From Erythrobacter sp. UBA2510 (GTDB lineage: Bacteria > Pseudomonadota > Alphaproteobacteria > Sphingomonadales > Sphingomonadaceae): a DNA stretch of 6,627 bases. The translations under genes and the position numbers were made by a program. Below the pieces are notes generated by a model that had not been told where the DNA came from, searched no databases, and was given only the letters and a program-made list of their open reading frames with translations. Below, piece after piece: positions 5,165 through 6,627 of the stretch; the stretch's first letter is position 1; every line of letters begins with the position of its first letter. The DNA lies in the NCBI GenBank assembly GCA_002341345.1, contig DDNW01000165.1:15293-21919 (forward strand), given 5' to 3'.

Positions 5165-5944
5165 ATGGCCACTTCGCCCGATTCCACCACCGCCACGACA
5201 GGCACCAGGACCGGCAGCAAGCTGACGCGCCTGCTCGGCAATTTCGTACTCGGCGGCGCGCTGATCGCGCTGGTGATCGCCGTTATGTCGCTGACGCTGG
5301 CCCGCTACGACATCATCGACAAGCTGAGCGGCTTTCGCGGCTTCATGATCCTGCTCAACCCGCTGCGCGTGCTGGTCCTGATCGCGATCATCGACATCGG
5401 CATCGCCCTTGTCCGCAAGACCGCGATCAGCTGGAAGGCGCCGTTCGGCATGGCAATCTCGATAGTGCTGCTGCTGGTCATCTATACGCAGGTAATCGTC
5501 CCGGGGGGCAATGCGCCACGCCTGCACGATATCACCACCGATGTTGATGACCCGCCGCAATTCGCCACGCTGTCCCTGCGCGAGGACAATCTCATCCCGT
5601 TCAACAATATCGAGGAATGGCGCGCCGCCCACCGCGAAGGCTATCCCGATATTGCCCCGATCGTGATCGACAAGAGCCCGGCCGAAGTGCTCGCCGCGGC
5701 CCGAGCGCTGGCCGAGAGCAAGGGCTGGACCATTGCCAGCGTTGACGAGGAAAGCGGCCACATGGAGGCGACCGCCTATGCCGGTTACATCCGCTTCATG
5801 GACGACGTGATCGTGGAGGTTACGCCGATTGCCGACGGATCGACCCGTGTCGACATGCGCAGTGTCAGCCGCGTCGGCCTGTCGGACCTCGGCTATAACG
5901 CAGCGCGGATTCGCGAATTCCTCGCCGATTTGCAAGCCGTCTGA
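5165..5944 (+). CDS. Membrane protein with C-terminal DUF1499 domain
   Basis: 259 residues. The start at 5165 is chosen because AGGGGAG lies 7 nt upstream; an ATG 11 codons earlier has no such site. After a Thr/Ser-rich N-terminus (1-18), hydrophobic segments lie at about 25-46, 60-84 and 93-113. The domain from about 118 to 258 carries DUF1499 marks: PRLHDITTDVDDPPQF (118-133), EGYPDIAP (158-165), GWTI (187-190), EATAYAGYIRFMDDVIVEV (201-219), and the ending RVDMRSVSRVGLSDLGYNAARIREFLADL. The domain is widespread in proteobacteria and photosynthetic eukaryotes, with no established biochemical role that I can state. It would face the periplasm or cytoplasm depending on topology, which I cannot fix. 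The gene diverges from the folB operon and converges on the methyltransferase gene. Confidence 0.9.
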   Translation: MATSPDSTTATTGTRTGSKLTRLLGNFVLGGALIALVIAVMSLTLARYDIIDKLSGFRGFMILLNPLRVLVLIAIIDIGIALVRKTAISWKAPFGMAISIVLLLVIYTQVIVPGGNAPRLHDITTDVDDPPQFATLSLREDNLIPFNNIEEWRAAHREGYPDIAPIVIDKSPAEVLAAARALAESKGWTIASVDEESGHMEATAYAGYIRFMDDVIVEVTPIADGSTRVDMRSVSRVGLSDLGYNAARIREFLADLQAV

Positions 5945-5980
5945 TTTTCCCACTCACCTGGGAGTAGGCCGGTGCCGGAA

Positions 5981-6003
5981 CTGTTTCAGCGACGCTGAAA
6001 CAG
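5981..6003. terminator. Perfect palindrome between convergent genes, probable bidirectional terminator
   Basis: CTGTTTCAGC (5981-5990) and GCTGAAACAG (5994-6003) form a perfect 10-bp stem with a 3-nt loop. It sits 36 bp after the DUF1499 stop and 4 bp past the stop of the opposing methyltransferase gene. Neither strand has a full T tract: the plus side continues AAAATTAT and the minus side TTCC. Termination may therefore be inefficient or Rho-assisted, or the element may serve as a repeat or a protein-binding site. Confidence 0.6.
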
Positions 6004-6007
6004 AAAA

Positions 6008-6627
6008 TTATCCGTTATTCCAGCGCGCGAAGATGGCGGTGGGCAGCAGCCTGCCCCCCTCACCCTCCTCGCGCAGGGCCAGTTCGCCACATTCGATCGT
6101 GCCGGGCAAATCGGCGAAGGTCTCGGCCAGCAGCCCGCCCAGCGCCAATGAACTCATCCGTACCGCATAGGCGGTGAGGAAGAGAAAGCGGCTGTCCTGA
6201 TCCAGGAGTTTCCGGCAATCTGCGGCAAGGGCCGGGAGCCCCTCCTCGATGCGCCAGGTTTCGTTCTTCGGCCCGCGCCCGAATTTGGGCGGGTCGAGGA
6301 TGATCCCGTCATAGCGCCTCTCGCGCCGGACTTCGCGCGCGGTGAACTTGGCCGCATCGTCGATCAGCCAGCGGATCGGGCGATCTTCCATTCCTGACAG
6401 GGCTGCATTTACCTGCGCCTGCGCGACAGACTTCTTGCTTGCATCGACATGGGTGACAGGGCCACATTCGCTCAGCGCCAGCGTGCCGACGCCCGTATAG
6501 CCGAACAGGTTTAATGTACCCCTTTGTCCGACCTGACGATCGGGAGCGGCGCCAGCCCGCTCCCCCTCCCGACCTCCCAAGGCATTATCCTGTTGGGTGG
6601 CCGGGAGGGGGAGCGGGCCGGTGCCGG
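6008..6627 (-). CDS. Class I SAM-dependent methyltransferase, 3' part of gene, with in-frame palindrome
   Basis: The frame is open from the window edge to a TAA at 6008, giving 205 complete codons; the true start lies beyond 6627. SAM motif I is LNLFGYTGVGTLAL, followed by the ribose-binding acidic motif THVDASKKS. Further on come IILDPPKFGRGP (the DPPKF motif IV) and FLFLTAYAVRMSS. This layout matches the PF10672/COG1092 group, which includes the rRNA methyltransferase RlmI. However, the TCS-type cysteine motif expected of a 5-methylcytosine enzyme is absent: the equivalent position reads LTAYAVR. I therefore do not assign the substrate. Codons 1-26 of the visible part are read from a long palindrome and give GTGPLPLPATQQDNALGGRE and a short Gly/Arg-rich continuation, unlike conserved methyltransferase sequence. 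A TTG at 6580 could serve as a start, but it lacks context and would drop the N-terminal domain. Confidence 0.85.
   Translation of the reverse strand, partial: GTGPLPLPATQQDNALGGREGERAGAAPDRQVGQRGTLNLFGYTGVGTLALSECGPVTHVDASKKSVAQAQVNAALSGMEDRPIRWLIDDAAKFTAREVRRERRYDGIILDPPKFGRGPKNETWRIEEGLPALAADCRKLLDQDSRFLFLTAYAVRMSSLALGGLLAETFADLPGTIECGELALREEGEGGRLLPTAIFARWNNG
6547..6626. repeat. REP-like GC-rich palindrome inside the methyltransferase frame
   Basis: The arms at 6547-6580 and 6593-6626 are 34 bp each and match at 30 of 34 positions, around a 12-nt loop (GGCATTATCCTG). The core, CGGGAGGGGGAGCGGG in one orientation, is perfect over 16 bp. On the coding-strand RNA, two of the four differences become G-U pairs, so the stem would be very stable. 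Size, dyad and base composition resemble intergenic REP elements of sphingomonads. Here the reading frame runs straight through it without a stop. Confidence 0.85.

Noticed and set aside
4931..5953. Long minus-strand open frame (340 codons) opposite the DUF1499 gene and running into folB.
   Set aside because: The product is rich in Asp, Gln, His and Arg with no motifs, and it overlaps two well-supported genes in other frames.

Overview
The window is chromosomal DNA from an alphaproteobacterium, most likely Sphingomonadales and probably the Erythrobacteraceae. The clues are the GC-rich, tightly packed genes, an FNR-type regulator with the alphaproteobacterial C-x2-C-x7-C cluster motif, the style of the L21, FolB and MoaA proteins, and a GC-rich REP-like palindrome. 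The placement rests on recognised protein families and was not checked by a search. Nothing suggests a phage, plasmid, CRISPR array or complete insertion sequence.

Left part (1-880): the minus-strand ribosomal operon rplU-rpmA (L21, then L27 cut by the window edge). L21 carries a long Lys/Ala-rich C-terminal tail. Its upstream region holds a candidate promoter, a terminator-like hairpin with a U tract, and a 9-bp inverted repeat around that hairpin, so a regulated leader is possible.

Next (880-2108): a plus-strand pair, a small unknown lipoprotein followed 10 bp later by an FNR-type regulator with all four candidate 4Fe-4S cysteines. It converges on a minus-strand gene for an unknown three-helix membrane protein (2106-2540). 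That gene has a perfect-dyad FNR/FixK-type box, TTGACCTGAGTCAA, centred about 61 bp upstream of its start codon. The two genes' stop codons lie in opposite arms of one hairpin.

Centre (2634-5043): a compact minus-strand pterin operon in transcription order: folB, a 111-aa fragment resembling the C-terminal part of short-chain dehydrogenases (SDR), moaA, moaD, moaE. It joins one step of folate synthesis to the GTP cyclisation and sulfur-insertion steps of molybdenum cofactor synthesis. Gaps are 1-11 bp or a 4-nt overlap, so the genes are probably cotranscribed and partly translationally coupled.

Right part (5044-6627): a divergent plus-strand membrane protein ending in a DUF1499 domain, a perfect 10-bp-stem palindrome between convergent genes, and the 3' part of a minus-strand SAM-dependent methyltransferase gene. 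That gene contains a long near-perfect palindrome (arms 6547-6580 and 6593-6626) that stays in the open reading frame just before SAM motif I. It looks like a REP-type element tolerated in frame inside a protein gene, and is the most unusual feature here. The most system-like feature is the FNR regulator, its box and the unknown membrane protein beside the Moco operon.
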